Shown here in pieces: positions 17,031 through 25,454 of a stretch of DNA of 48,497 nt (position 1 is the stretch's first letter; each line of letters starts with the position of its first letter). The stretch covers positions 28,012 to 76,508 of the forward strand of contig NZ_JADPJH010000018.1 in the NCBI RefSeq assembly GCF_023073315.1. Reading direction: 5' to 3'. Below the pieces are notes generated by a model. That model was not told where the DNA came from. It worked only from the letters and a program-made list of their open reading frames with translations, and did not search any database. The DNA comes from Bradyrhizobium sp. 1 (GTDB lineage: Bacteria > Pseudomonadota > Alphaproteobacteria > Rhizobiales > Xanthobacteraceae). The translations under genes were made by a program, and so were the position numbers.

Positions 17031-17217
17031 GGCGAGTCTGCCGCGCCATTGATCCGCCGCACGAGAGTAATCATCGCGCAACACCGGCTTGCTGCAATGC
17101 AACGGCATGGGCCTGCTGCGAAAGCACGAATTGACTTCAACTGAGTCGTTGCGACAGATGGACACAGGATCGCGGTGATGACCGCTGGTCCAACGAAAAG
17201 CTCCGGGAGGAGAACCA

Positions 17218-18417
17218 ATGTTCGATCGACGCGACCTGCTCAAAGGGGCGGGCCTGGCCACACTTGGGGCCACACTGAATTCCAGAAAGGCGCTGGCACT
17301 CGACACCGTGACGCTGCCCTTCGCCAATGGCGAACGGCCGTTGGTGAAATTTCCGCAGAAGCGGCCGATGATCGGGCTGACCAGCCGGCCGCCGCAGCTC
17401 GAGACGCCGTTTGCGATCTTCAACGACGGCCCGCTGACGCCGAACAATGCGTTCTTCGTGCGCTATCATCTGTCCGACTTGCCCTACAATCTCGACCCCG
17501 ACACGTTCACGCTTCAGGTCAAGGGCAAGGTCGACAAGCCGCTCAAGCTGTCGCTCAAGGACATCAGGAAGATGAAGGCGACGGAGATCGTCGCCGTCAA
17601 CCAGTGCTCCGGCAACAGCCGTGGCCTCGTAGAGCCGCGCGTTGCCGGCGGCCAGCTCGCCAATGGCGCGATGGGCAATGCGCGCTGGCGCGGCGTGCCG
17701 CTGAAGACGGTGTTGGAAATGGCGGGCGTGCAGAGCGGCGCCAAACAGGTGACGTTCGGCGGCATGGATGGTCCGGTCAGCGACAAGACGCCCGACTTCG
17801 TCAAGGCGCTCGATCTCGATCACGCCACCGACGGCGAGGTGATGCTCGCCTATGGCATGAATGGCGAGGATTTGCCGTTCCTCAACGGCTTCCCGCTCCG
17901 CCTGGTCGTGCCCGGCTATTACGGCACCTACTGGGTCAAGCACCTCAACGAGATCACCGTCGTCGATAACGTGTTCGATGGCTTCTGGATGAAGTCGGCC
18001 TACCGGATTCCCGATACGCCGAACAATGCGATCGAGCCGGGCACTGCGCCAAAGGCGACGATCCCGATCAACCGCTTCACCATCCGCTCCTTCATCACCA
18101 ACGTGCCCGACGGCGCCAAGCTGAAGGCGGGACGCACGACCTTGCGCGGCATCGCGTTCGACGGCGGCAAGGGCATCAAGGATGTCCAGGTCTCGACCGA
18201 TAGCGGCAAGACCTGGACGAGCGCCAAGCTCGGCAAGGATCTCGGCAAATACTCCTTCCGCGAATGGATGCTGCCGGTGAAGCTCGCGGCCGGCCAGGCC
18301 GAGCTGAAGGTTCGCGCCACCGGCAATGGCGGCGAGACGCAGCCGGATACGCCGCGCTGGAATCCGGCGGGTTATCTGCGCAACGTCGTCGAAACCGTCC
18401 GCGTCAGCGTGGCCTGA
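17218..18417 (+). CDS. sorA: Sulfite dehydrogenase molybdopterin subunit SorA
   Basis: A 399-residue sulfite-oxidase-family protein of the SorA type, which oxidises sulfite to sulfate in the periplasm and passes electrons to the heme subunit SorB. The N-terminus carries a twin-arginine signal, MFDRRDLLKGAG, expected for a protein exported after cofactor insertion. C130 in VNQCSGNSRG is the cysteine ligand of molybdenum. The oxidoreductase domain spans about residues 50-270. A C-terminal dimerisation domain (about 285-399) contains the typical DVQVSTDSGKTW and YSFREWMLPV wording. A strong ribosome site GGGAGGAG precedes the ATG. It is followed after six bases by sorB, the same order as in Starkeya novella. 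Such enzymes detoxify sulfite from taurine, sulfonate or thiosulfate breakdown. Confidence 0.93.
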   Translation: MFDRRDLLKGAGLATLGATLNSRKALALDTVTLPFANGERPLVKFPQKRPMIGLTSRPPQLETPFAIFNDGPLTPNNAFFVRYHLSDLPYNLDPDTFTLQVKGKVDKPLKLSLKDIRKMKATEIVAVNQCSGNSRGLVEPRVAGGQLANGAMGNARWRGVPLKTVLEMAGVQSGAKQVTFGGMDGPVSDKTPDFVKALDLDHATDGEVMLAYGMNGEDLPFLNGFPLRLVVPGYYGTYWVKHLNEITVVDNVFDGFWMKSAYRIPDTPNNAIEPGTAPKATIPINRFTIRSFITNVPDGAKLKAGRTTLRGIAFDGGKGIKDVQVSTDSGKTWTSAKLGKDLGKYSFREWMLPVKLAAGQAELKVRATGNGGETQPDTPRWNPAGYLRNVVETVRVSVA

Positions 18418-18429
18418 GGGAGAATGATC

Positions 18430-18738
18430 ATGCAGCGCACCGTTCTCCTCGCCAGCACGCTCGCCTTCGCCGCCTGGTCAAGTTCAGCACTCGCGGCACC
18501 GGTCAATTACAAGACCCCCGATGAGGTCGCGGCGTTCAAGCCCGGGCCCAATCTCGAAATCGTGCAGGGCAATTGCACCGCCTGCCACTCGTCCGACTAC
18601 ATCAACACGCAGCCGCCGATGAAGGACAAGAAGGCCTTCTGGCAGGCCGAGGTGACCAAGATGATCAAGGTCTATGGCGCACCGATCGACGATGCCGATG
18701 TCGGCAAGATTGTCGATTATCTGGCCACGACGTATTGA
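18430..18738 (+). CDS. sorB: Sulfite dehydrogenase cytochrome c subunit SorB
   Basis: A 102-residue exported monoheme cytochrome c. Residues 1-22 are a Sec signal peptide ending SSSALA. The heme motif CTACH follows in the mature N-terminal part, and the distal region MKDKKAFWQAEVTKM can supply the axial methionine. This matches the small SorB subunit that takes electrons from SorA and gives them to a soluble cytochrome c. The ATG at 18430 has GGAG seven bases upstream; the ATG at 18424 is only one base from the same site and so is unlikely. It is co-transcribed with sorA and followed by a very large palindrome that may end the transcript. Confidence 0.9.
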   Translation: MQRTVLLASTLAFAAWSSSALAAPVNYKTPDEVAAFKPGPNLEIVQGNCTACHSSDYINTQPPMKDKKAFWQAEVTKMIKVYGAPIDDADVGKIVDYLATTY

Positions 18739-18753
18739 CGGATGGCGCGCTTT

Positions 18754-18918
18754 CTTACCCTCCCCTGGAGGGGGAGGGTCGATCGCGCGTAGCGCGAGCG
18801 GGGTGGGGTGATCTCTCCACTCGGGCAGTGCTCACCGCGGATAGACCGTCACCCCACCCCGCTGCGCATTGCGCTTCGCTCCATGCGCAGCGACCCTCCC
18901 CCTCCAGGGGAGGGTAAG
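18754..18918. repeat. Very large perfect inverted repeat (165 bp)
   Basis: The outer arms 18754-18781 and 18891-18918 are exact 28-base inverted repeats beginning CTTACCCTCCCCTGGAGG. A second exact pair of 15 bases (18797-18811 and 18849-18863, AGCGGGGTGGGGTGA) lies inside. It starts 16 bases after the sorB stop. The organisation is that of the other palindromic elements but with much better conserved arms, suggesting a recent arrival. It accounts for most of the 412-base gap between sorB and the cold-shock gene. Confidence 0.85.
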
Positions 18919-19150
18919 GAAGAACCGCGACTCTCGTCCTACAGCACTGCGCGTGCCGTCTCGGTCAATTGACCGCGAAACGGGCAAAACCGGTAGAAAC
19001 GCCGCGAAGTTGAGCGGAATTCGGCGAAAGGCAGATGTGGTTTGAGCTACCAAGCCGACCACAATCCGCGTATCCTGTTAGGACCGAACCGGCCGGTTGG
19101 CGGGGACTGGCGGTTCGAGATCTCGGAGGAAGACCCGCGGAGAAGACGTG
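18919..19150 (+). other. Upstream/leader region of the cold-shock gene
   Basis: No gene is visible. The region holds two exact palindromes, CGGTCAATTGACCG (18962-18975) and AACCGGCCGGTT (19087-19098). A purine-rich stretch with GGAGGAAGA (19125 area) and GGAGAAGACGTG stands before the start codon. Cold-shock mRNAs typically have long structured leaders, and these dyads could belong to such a leader or be operator sites. No promoter can be fixed by eye. Confidence 0.35.
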
Positions 19151-19351
19151 ATGCCCAAAGGTACGGTCAAGTGGTTCAACCCGACGAAGGGTTATGGATT
19201 TATCCAGCCTGCGTCGGGCGGCAAGGATGTGTTCGTGCATATCTCGGCAGTTCAGAAAGCCGGTCTGTCGTCCCTGAACGAAGGACAGACGGTGGAATAC
19301 GAAGAGATCGCTAACCGAGGCAAGAGCTCCGCAGAGAACCTCAAAGTATAA
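19151..19351 (+). CDS. cspA: Cold-shock domain protein (CspA family)
   Basis: A 66-residue single cold-shock domain, the standard size. It has both RNA-binding motifs: KGYGFIQP (RNP1) and VFVHISAV (RNP2), following the invariant opening [11 protein letters not shown]. It would act as a cytoplasmic single-strand nucleic acid chaperone. The ATG at 19151 is preceded by GGAG with eight bases spacing; an in-frame extension of 18 codons lacks family similarity. Monocistronic, followed by 170 bases without a gene. Several paralogues are usual in this lineage, so the exact cspA label is loose. Confidence 0.95.
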   Translation: MPKGTVKWFNPTKGYGFIQPASGGKDVFVHISAVQKAGLSSLNEGQTVEYEEIANRGKSSAENLKV

Positions 19352-19522
19352 GCCCATCGGCTTTTGCCGCCTCCCGGATCGATCCGCGAGCAGGGCCAAG
19401 AAAATTTTAAAAGACGGTCAGTGCATTCGACGACAGGCGTTGCGACTGCACACGGAGAGGTATTTTGTCCGCGAAGACCGCCCGTTCAACGCCACGGCAA
19501 TGACAATCGCGACGGCATTTCC

Positions 19523-19984
19523 CTAGCCCACCGGCAACGGTGCGTCGCGCTTGATCTCTTCCATCACCGCATAGGTCCGCGTCTCGCGCACACCCGGCAT
19601 CGACAGCAGGGTCTCGCCGAGGAAGCGTCGATACGCCGTCATGTCCGCGAGCCGCGCCTTCACAAGATAGTCGAAGCCGCCGGCAACCATGTGACACTCC
19701 AGCACTTCGGGCGCGAGTTTCACCGCGCGCGCGAAACGCTCGAAATTATCCGGCGTGGTCTTGTCGAGCAGCACCTCGACGAACACCAGAAGACCGAGGC
19801 CAAGCCGGTGCGGATTGAGCCGCGCGCCGTAGCCCTCAATAAAGCCCTCCCGCTGCAACCGCTTCAGCCGCTCGCCGATCGAGGTCGGCGACAGCCCGAT
19901 GCGTTCGGCGAGCTCGACATTGGCGATGCGCCCATCTTCCTGCAAAATAGAGAGGATTCTCCGGTCGATGCGATCGAGTTCCAT
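19523..19984 (-). CDS. putR: Lrp/AsnC-family regulator, probable PutR
   Basis: A 153-residue Lrp/AsnC-type regulator: an N-terminal HTH (about residues 3-60, LDRIDRRILSILQEDGRI and LSPTSIGERLKRL) and a C-terminal ligand-sensing RAM domain (about 68-145, with HMVAGGFDYLVKARL). It is divergent from putA across 114 bases. In alphaproteobacteria such as Rhodobacter, Agrobacterium and Sinorhizobium, an Lrp-type PutR activates putA in response to proline. The short PutA here lacks the ribbon-helix-helix repressor domain of E. coli PutA, so a separate regulator is needed. The putR name is therefore assigned by position plus family. Confidence 0.88.
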   Translation of the reverse strand: MELDRIDRRILSILQEDGRIANVELAERIGLSPTSIGERLKRLQREGFIEGYGARLNPHRLGLGLLVFVEVLLDKTTPDNFERFARAVKLAPEVLECHMVAGGFDYLVKARLADMTAYRRFLGETLLSMPGVRETRTYAVMEEIKRDAPLPVG

Positions 19985-20098
19985 ATTTTATCTGGCTGGA
20001 GCGATGTCTATCTTCATTTCCTAAGGCAAACCGGCTAATTTGTCTATCGAACTACGGTCACACGGGCTTTATCCTGCGTTTCGATCACAGGACACGCC
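19985..20098. promoter_or_regulatory. putR-putA divergent control region
   Basis: This 114-base AT-richer region separates the two start codons. The octamer TGTCTATC occurs twice as a direct repeat, at 20005-20012 and 20041-20048, 36 bases (about 3.4 helical turns) apart. Lrp-type activators often bind repeated, phased sites, so these are candidates for PutR binding. AGGA lies six bases before the putA ATG. Confidence 0.4.
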
Positions 20099-23098
20099 AT
20101 GCCGAACATCCCGCCGCCCTTCACCGCCGCTTACGCGCCCGATGATGCCGAGATTGCCGCGCGCCTGCTGCCGGCCTCGCATCTCGGCCCGCCGCAGGAG
20201 GCGCGGATCGACAAGACCGCGACGCGGCTGATCGAGGCGATCCGCAAGCGCGACGATCGCTTCGGTGGGGTCGAGGACATGCTGCGGGAGTTCGCACTCT
20301 CGACCAAGGAAGGACTGGCACTGATGGTGCTGGCCGAGGCGCTGCTGCGCGTCCCGGACGCGCGCACCGCCGACCAGTTCATCGAGGACAAGCTCGGCGA
20401 GGGCGATTTCATCCATCACGAGACCAAGTCCACCGCGTTCCTGGTCAACGCATCGGCCTGGGCGCTCGGCCTGTCGGCGCGGGTGATACAGCCCGGCGAG
20501 ACACCCGACGGCACCATCGGCCGGCTGGTGAAGCGGCTGGGCGCACCCGCGGTGCGCACCGCCACGCGCCAGGCCATGCGGCTGATGGGCAATCATTTCG
20601 TGCTGGGCGAGACCATCGCGCAGGCACTGGAGCGGGGTAAGCCGCGCTCGGGTGAAAGGCCGCGCTATTCCTTCGACATGCTAGGCGAAGGCGCGCGCAC
20701 GGCCGCGGACGCCAAGCGTTACTTCGACGCCTATGCGAGCGCGATCGAGACCATCGGCAAGGCGGCAGGCAACCATCCCCTGCCCGACCGGCCCGGCATC
20801 TCGGTCAAGCTCTCGGCACTGCATCCTCGCTTCGAGGCGATCAGCCACCACCGCGTGATGGCCGAGCTGGTGCCGCAACTGCTGGACCTCGCGCAACGCG
20901 CCAAGGCCTATGACCTCAACTTCACCGTCGATGCCGAGGAAGCCGACCGGCTGGAGCTGTCGCTCGACGTGATCGCGGCAACGCTCGCCGATCCCTCGCT
21001 GAGAGGCTGGGATGGATTTGGGCTGGCGATCCAGGCCTATCAGAAGCGCGCCAGCGCGGTGATCGACTATGTCGATGCGCTCGCCCGCGCACATGACCGC
21101 AAGCTGATGGTGCGGCTGGTCAAGGGCGCCTATTGGGACACCGAGATCAAGCGCGCGCAGGAGCGCGGGCTCGACGGCTATCCCGTGTTCACGCGCAAGG
21201 CGATGACGGATCTGAATTACGTCGCCTGCGCGTCAAAACTACTGGCCTTGCGACCGCGCATCTTCCCGCAATTCGCCACCCACAATGCGCTGACGGTCGC
21301 GACCGTGCTGGAGCTTGCCGGGAACGACGGCGGTTTCGAATTCCAGCGCCTGCACGGCATGGGCGAAGCGCTCTACGAGCAGCTTGCCAAGGATCACCCT
21401 GAGATCGCCTACCGCACCTATGCGCCGGTCGGCAGCCATCGCGATTTGCTCGCCTATCTGGTGCGGCGGCTGCTTGAGAACGGCGCCAATTCATCGTTCG
21501 TGGCGCAGGCGGCCGATTATCGCGTCCCGCTCCCGGCGCTGCTGCAGCGCCCGGCGGATGCCATCGTCCGGCCGCAAGCGGCGGCGCATTCGAAGATTCC
21601 GCTGCCGGGCGATCTGTTCGCGCCGGAGCGGCGCAATTCACGCGGCGTTGAATTCGGAGCCCGCACCGCGCTCGATCAGTTGCTGGCAGACGTCAAAGCC
21701 GAGACGGCCGACCTCAAGCCGGTCGCCGATGCAACGCCGGATCAGGCCAATGCGGCGGTGACCGCAGCACGCGCAGGCTTTGCCGCCTGGAGCCGGACGC
21801 CGGCAGCCGTACGTGCGGCGGCGCTGGAGCAGGCCGCGCATCTGCTGGAGAACCGCAGCGCCCATTTCATCGCGCTGCTGCAGGCCGAGGGCGGCAAGAC
21901 GCTCGACGATGCGCTGTCGGAGCTGCGCGAAGCCGCCGACTTCTGCCGCTATTATGCCGCGCAGGGCCGAACACTGTTCGGCAGCGAGACGGCGATGCCG
22001 GGACCGACCGGCGAGAGCAATGCGCTCGCCATGCGCGGCCGCGGCGTCTTCGTGGCGATCTCGCCCTGGAATTTTCCGTTGGCGATTTTCCTCGGCCAGG
22101 TCACGGCGGCGCTGATGGCCGGCAACAGCGTGGTGGCAAAACCCGCCGAGCAGACGCCGCGCATCGCGCGCGAAGCGGTAGCCCTGCTGCACGAGGCCGG
22201 CATCCCCAAAAGCGCGCTGCATCTCGTCACCGGCGACGGCCGCATCGGCGCTGTCCTGACCGCGCACGCTGACATCGCCGGAATCGTCTTTACCGGCTCG
22301 ACCGAGGTCGCGCGCCTGATCAACCGGACGCTCGCCGCCAAGGACGGGCCGATCGTGCCGCTGATCGCGGAGACCGGCGGCATCAACGCCATGATCGCAG
22401 ATGCGACCGCACTGCCCGAGCAGGTCGCCGATGATGTCGTGACGTCCGCATTTCGTTCCGCCGGCCAGCGCTGCTCGGCACTACGGCTGCTGTTCGTGCA
22501 GGAAGATGTTGCCGACCGCATGATCGAGATGATCGCGGGCGCGGCGCGTGAGTTGAAGATTGGCGATCCCTCTGACGTCGCAGCCCATGTCGGCCCGGTG
22601 ATCGACGTTGAGGCCAAGCAGCGGCTCGATGCGCACATCGCGCGGATGACGAGCGAAGCGCGACTGCATTTTGCAGGCTCCGCGCCGGAGGGCTGCTTCG
22701 TCGCGCCGCATATCTTCGAGCTCAGGGATGCCGCAGAGCTCACCGAGGAGGTGTTTGGCCCGATCCTGCATGTGGTGCGCTACCGTGCCGAGAATCTCGA
22801 ACGCGTGCTGCAAGCGATCGAGCGCACCGGCTACGGTCTCACGCTCGGAATCCACTCCCGCATCGACGACACGGTCGAGGCCATCATCGACCGCGTTCAG
22901 GTCGGCAATATCTACGTCAACCGCAACATGATCGGCGCCGTGGTCGGTGTGCAGCCATTCGGCGGGAACGGCCTATCCGGAACGGGCCCCAAGGCCGGCG
23001 GCCCGCATTACCTCGCGCGCTTTGCCACCGAGCAGATCGTGACGATCAACACCGCCGCAGCCGGCGGCAACGCCGCACTGCTCGCGGGCGAGGAATAG
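20099..23098 (+). CDS. putA: Bifunctional proline dehydrogenase / P5C dehydrogenase PutA
   Basis: A 999-residue PutA that oxidises proline to glutamate: the FAD-dependent proline dehydrogenase makes pyrroline-5-carboxylate, and the NAD-dependent aldehyde dehydrogenase finishes the reaction, with channelling between sites. The PRODH barrel covers about residues 90-430, with RLVKGAYWDTEIKRAQ and the substrate-binding segment YLVRRLLENGAN. The aldehyde dehydrogenase domain covers about 520-985: SPWNFPLAIF, FTGSTEV, the ETGG motif and the catalytic cysteine C792 in GQRCSALRL. Length and cysteine position equal those of the structurally known B. japonicum enzyme, a minimalist PutA without an N-terminal DNA-binding domain. 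Control therefore falls to the divergent Lrp-type gene. It is convergent with the TPR gene, one base between stops. Confidence 0.98.
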   Translation: MPNIPPPFTAAYAPDDAEIAARLLPASHLGPPQEARIDKTATRLIEAIRKRDDRFGGVEDMLREFALSTKEGLALMVLAEALLRVPDARTADQFIEDKLGEGDFIHHETKSTAFLVNASAWALGLSARVIQPGETPDGTIGRLVKRLGAPAVRTATRQAMRLMGNHFVLGETIAQALERGKPRSGERPRYSFDMLGEGARTAADAKRYFDAYASAIETIGKAAGNHPLPDRPGISVKLSALHPRFEAISHHRVMAELVPQLLDLAQRAKAYDLNFTVDAEEADRLELSLDVIAATLADPSLRGWDGFGLAIQAYQKRASAVIDYVDALARAHDRKLMVRLVKGAYWDTEIKRAQERGLDGYPVFTRKAMTDLNYVACASKLLALRPRIFPQFATHNALTVATVLELAGNDGGFEFQRLHGMGEALYEQLAKDHPEIAYRTYAPVGSHRDLLAYLVRRLLENGANSSFVAQAADYRVPLPALLQRPADAIVRPQAAAHSKIPLPGDLFAPERRNSRGVEFGARTALDQLLADVKAETADLKPVADATPDQANAAVTAARAGFAAWSRTPAAVRAAALEQAAHLLENRSAHFIALLQAEGGKTLDDALSELREAADFCRYYAAQGRTLFGSETAMPGPTGESNALAMRGRGVFVAISPWNFPLAIFLGQVTAALMAGNSVVAKPAEQTPRIAREAVALLHEAGIPKSALHLVTGDGRIGAVLTAHADIAGIVFTGSTEVARLINRTLAAKDGPIVPLIAETGGINAMIADATALPEQVADDVVTSAFRSAGQRCSALRLLFVQEDVADRMIEMIAGAARELKIGDPSDVAAHVGPVIDVEAKQRLDAHIARMTSEARLHFAGSAPEGCFVAPHIFELRDAAELTEEVFGPILHVVRYRAENLERVLQAIERTGYGLTLGIHSRIDDTVEAIIDRVQVGNIYVNRNMIGAVVGVQPFGGNGLSGTGPKAGGPHYLARFATEQIVTINTAAAGGNAALLAGEE

Positions 23099-23099
23099 C

Positions 23100-25223
23100 T
23101 CACAGACAGGTATCGTCCTTGCCGCCGCCCCCGGAACTTCCGCAGGGGGTGCGCTTCGAAAGCTGCTGGATCTTCAGCTTGGATTGGGTCTGGGCCGCGA
23201 TATCGAACACGTTCGCCGGCGTCATCTGGATCGCGCTGCGATAATCGTCCGCGGCCTTGTCGAGATCGCCCTTGGCCTCATAAGCCGTGGCGCGCGCGAC
23301 ATAGCGCTCGATCATCGGCTTCTGCGTGATCGCCTTGCCGAGATCGTCCAGCGCCTTGTCGTATTGCTTCATCGAGGTGAAGGCCATCCCGCGCAGGCTG
23401 AGCGCATCCGGATCGTTCGGCCGCGCCCCCAGCACCAGATTGAGATCGGTCATGGCGCCGGCCGCGTCTTTCTTGCCGAGATAGGCGCGCGCACGCAGCG
23501 TGCGCACGAAAGCGTCGGAGGCGAGCGTCTTGCCGACGAGCTGATCGAGCGCCACGATCGCGCGGTCATATTGTCCTGATAGCAGCATCGCCAATCCCTG
23601 GCCGAGCTCGGCGACTTGATTGTTCGGATTGCGATCGAGCGCGTTCTTGACGTCGACCAGGCCTTCGGCGCTATTGCCCTTCAGCAGCAACACGAGCCCG
23701 CGCGAGGCACGCGCCGTGTCGTTGACGGGATTGAGCACCAGCGAACGGTCGAAATCGACGACGGCCTTGTCGTTCTGGCTCAGTCCCATATAGGCTTGGC
23801 CGCGCTCGGAATACGCCAGGTAATCCTTGTCGTTGAGCGAGATCGCACGGTCGAAATCGGCAATGGCGTCCTGGAATTTTCCGGTCAGCCGGTACGCCAT
23901 GCCACGGCAGACATAGGCCCCTTCATTGTTCGGATTGGCCTTGAGCGCCTGATTGGCGTCGATCATGCCCTGGTCGAGCTGCTTCATGCCGATCGAAGCC
24001 ACGGACCGCGAGGCCAGCAATGGCGAGTCGTTCGGCTTCATCCTGAGCAGCGCATCGAGGTCGTTCCGCGCCTCCGCAAACCGGGCCGTCGACAGCAGTG
24101 CAGCGACGCGCAGCTTGAGTGCGGGCTCGTTACGCGGATTGCCGGACAGGATGGTGTTCAGCTTCGGGATCGCTTCTGCGTACTTCTTCTGTGTCACCAA
24201 TTGCTGCGCCCCGCCCAGGCCCGGAGGCGGCGCCGAGAATGTCCCTTGCGGTATCGTCGCCATCGGCACCGTGGCCGGTGGGATCGCAGGTGCCGGAGCT
24301 GCCGGTGGCGGCGCTGCGACGGCCTGCCTGGGCGCGACAGGCGCAGGCACAGGTGCAGGTGTCGGTGCGCCTTGCACTTTCGCAAGCTCGGCCTGCATCG
24401 CAACCGCAGCCTGCCGCTGCTGCTGGGCCATCTGGTCGTTCGGAGCGATCGACAGCACCTTGTCGAAATCCGCGATCGCACGCGCATAATCGCCCTTGGA
24501 GCTGAAGCTCTGCCCCCGCGCGAAATAGCTGCCGCGATCGGGGTGCGGCGCCTGCGCGATCGCGCGCGAGAAGTCCTCGATGGCGTGGTCGAGGTCGCCC
24601 TTGCGGCGATAGACCTGGCCGCGCCAGAAAAAGGCGCCGGGCAGGCTCGCATTCAGCGAGATCGCCGTGTTGACGTCGGTCATGGCCGGATCGAGCTGCG
24701 AGGTCTCGATGGAGGCACGCGCGCGCCCGACATAGGCCATGGCATAATCCTGCTTCAGGCCGATCGCCTTGGTGAAATCCGCGGCCGCTTCGGTCCATTG
24801 CTTCCGGTCGAGCTTCAGGCCGCCCCGCGCCGCATAGGCGTTCGGACTGTTGGGATCGAGCTCGATCGCGTGGTTCATGTCGGCGAGCCCCCCGTCGAAA
24901 TTTCCCTTGCGCTGCCGCGCATAGCCGCGCGCCACCAGGGCCGGCACGGATTTCTCGTCGAGCTGGACCGCCGCATCCGCATCCGCCAGACCGGCGTCGA
25001 GATTGGACCGGCTCATGAACAGGCGCGATCTGCTCACATAGGCACGCAGCCGTTCATCGGCGGCGCGCGACTGGTCGTTGATGATGGCGGTGCAGGCGGG
25101 CTCTATTTTCGCGGGCAGCGGGCCATTGCAGTCTTCGAGGTCGCCTGCCCGGGCTGAACCTGGCACGCCGCATGACATCATGAACGCGGTTGCGGCCATC
25201 AGGCGGACGAACGGCATCGACAT
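23100..25223 (-). CDS. Exported tetratricopeptide-repeat protein
   Basis: A 707-residue protein built largely of TPR units. A signal peptide occupies about residues 1-26, ending GSARA. A first TPR block runs to about residue 280, then a Pro/Ala-rich linker (about 285-340), then a second block of eight or more TPRs to about residue 680. The tail is Gly/Ser-rich with two cysteines. Repeats such as GDLDHAIEDFSRAIAQAP and GKFQDAIADFDRAISLND show the canonical spacing. It probably serves as a periplasmic scaffold. The start at 25223 has AAGGA upstream and puts the signal peptide at the N-terminus; an open frame extends 47 codons further but looks non-coding. No enzymatic domain is visible. Confidence 0.88.
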   Translation of the reverse strand: MSMPFVRLMAATAFMMSCGVPGSARAGDLEDCNGPLPAKIEPACTAIINDQSRAADERLRAYVSRSRLFMSRSNLDAGLADADAAVQLDEKSVPALVARGYARQRKGNFDGGLADMNHAIELDPNSPNAYAARGGLKLDRKQWTEAAADFTKAIGLKQDYAMAYVGRARASIETSQLDPAMTDVNTAISLNASLPGAFFWRGQVYRRKGDLDHAIEDFSRAIAQAPHPDRGSYFARGQSFSSKGDYARAIADFDKVLSIAPNDQMAQQQRQAAVAMQAELAKVQGAPTPAPVPAPVAPRQAVAAPPPAAPAPAIPPATVPMATIPQGTFSAPPPGLGGAQQLVTQKKYAEAIPKLNTILSGNPRNEPALKLRVAALLSTARFAEARNDLDALLRMKPNDSPLLASRSVASIGMKQLDQGMIDANQALKANPNNEGAYVCRGMAYRLTGKFQDAIADFDRAISLNDKDYLAYSERGQAYMGLSQNDKAVVDFDRSLVLNPVNDTARASRGLVLLLKGNSAEGLVDVKNALDRNPNNQVAELGQGLAMLLSGQYDRAIVALDQLVGKTLASDAFVRTLRARAYLGKKDAAGAMTDLNLVLGARPNDPDALSLRGMAFTSMKQYDKALDDLGKAITQKPMIERYVARATAYEAKGDLDKAADDYRSAIQMTPANVFDIAAQTQSKLKIQQLSKRTPCGSSGGGGKDDTCL

Positions 25224-25454
25224 GGCCGGCAGATCCTTCGAAACGAAAATGCGCCGGCCCGGGACGATCTGGCAGGCGGAGAAGCTGTACAACCGGGACG
25301 AGCGGATTGCCATAACCGTCTGGCATGCCGCTCCCGGGAAAGCGCCGGCCGGAAGCCGTTGCATCCCGCCGAAACATCGGTCAAATGGCTGTGCCGTCAG
25401 GGATTATGAAATTCCAGCCAACGGAAACAACAAGAGCGAGGGAGTAACGCCGCG

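Noticed and set aside
17139..17170. TTGACT followed at 17 bases by ACAGAT as a sorA sigma-70 promoter
   Set aside because: The -10 hexamer matches consensus at only two positions, so the call would not be supported.
23616..25157. 513-codon plus-strand frame opposite the TPR gene
   Set aside because: Repetitive Arg/Ile/Gly-rich translation mirrors the TPR codons; no independent start context or motif.
25224..25364. 47-codon N-terminal extension of the TPR protein
   Set aside because: It would place the signal peptide internally; the ATG at 25223 has a spaced AAGGA.
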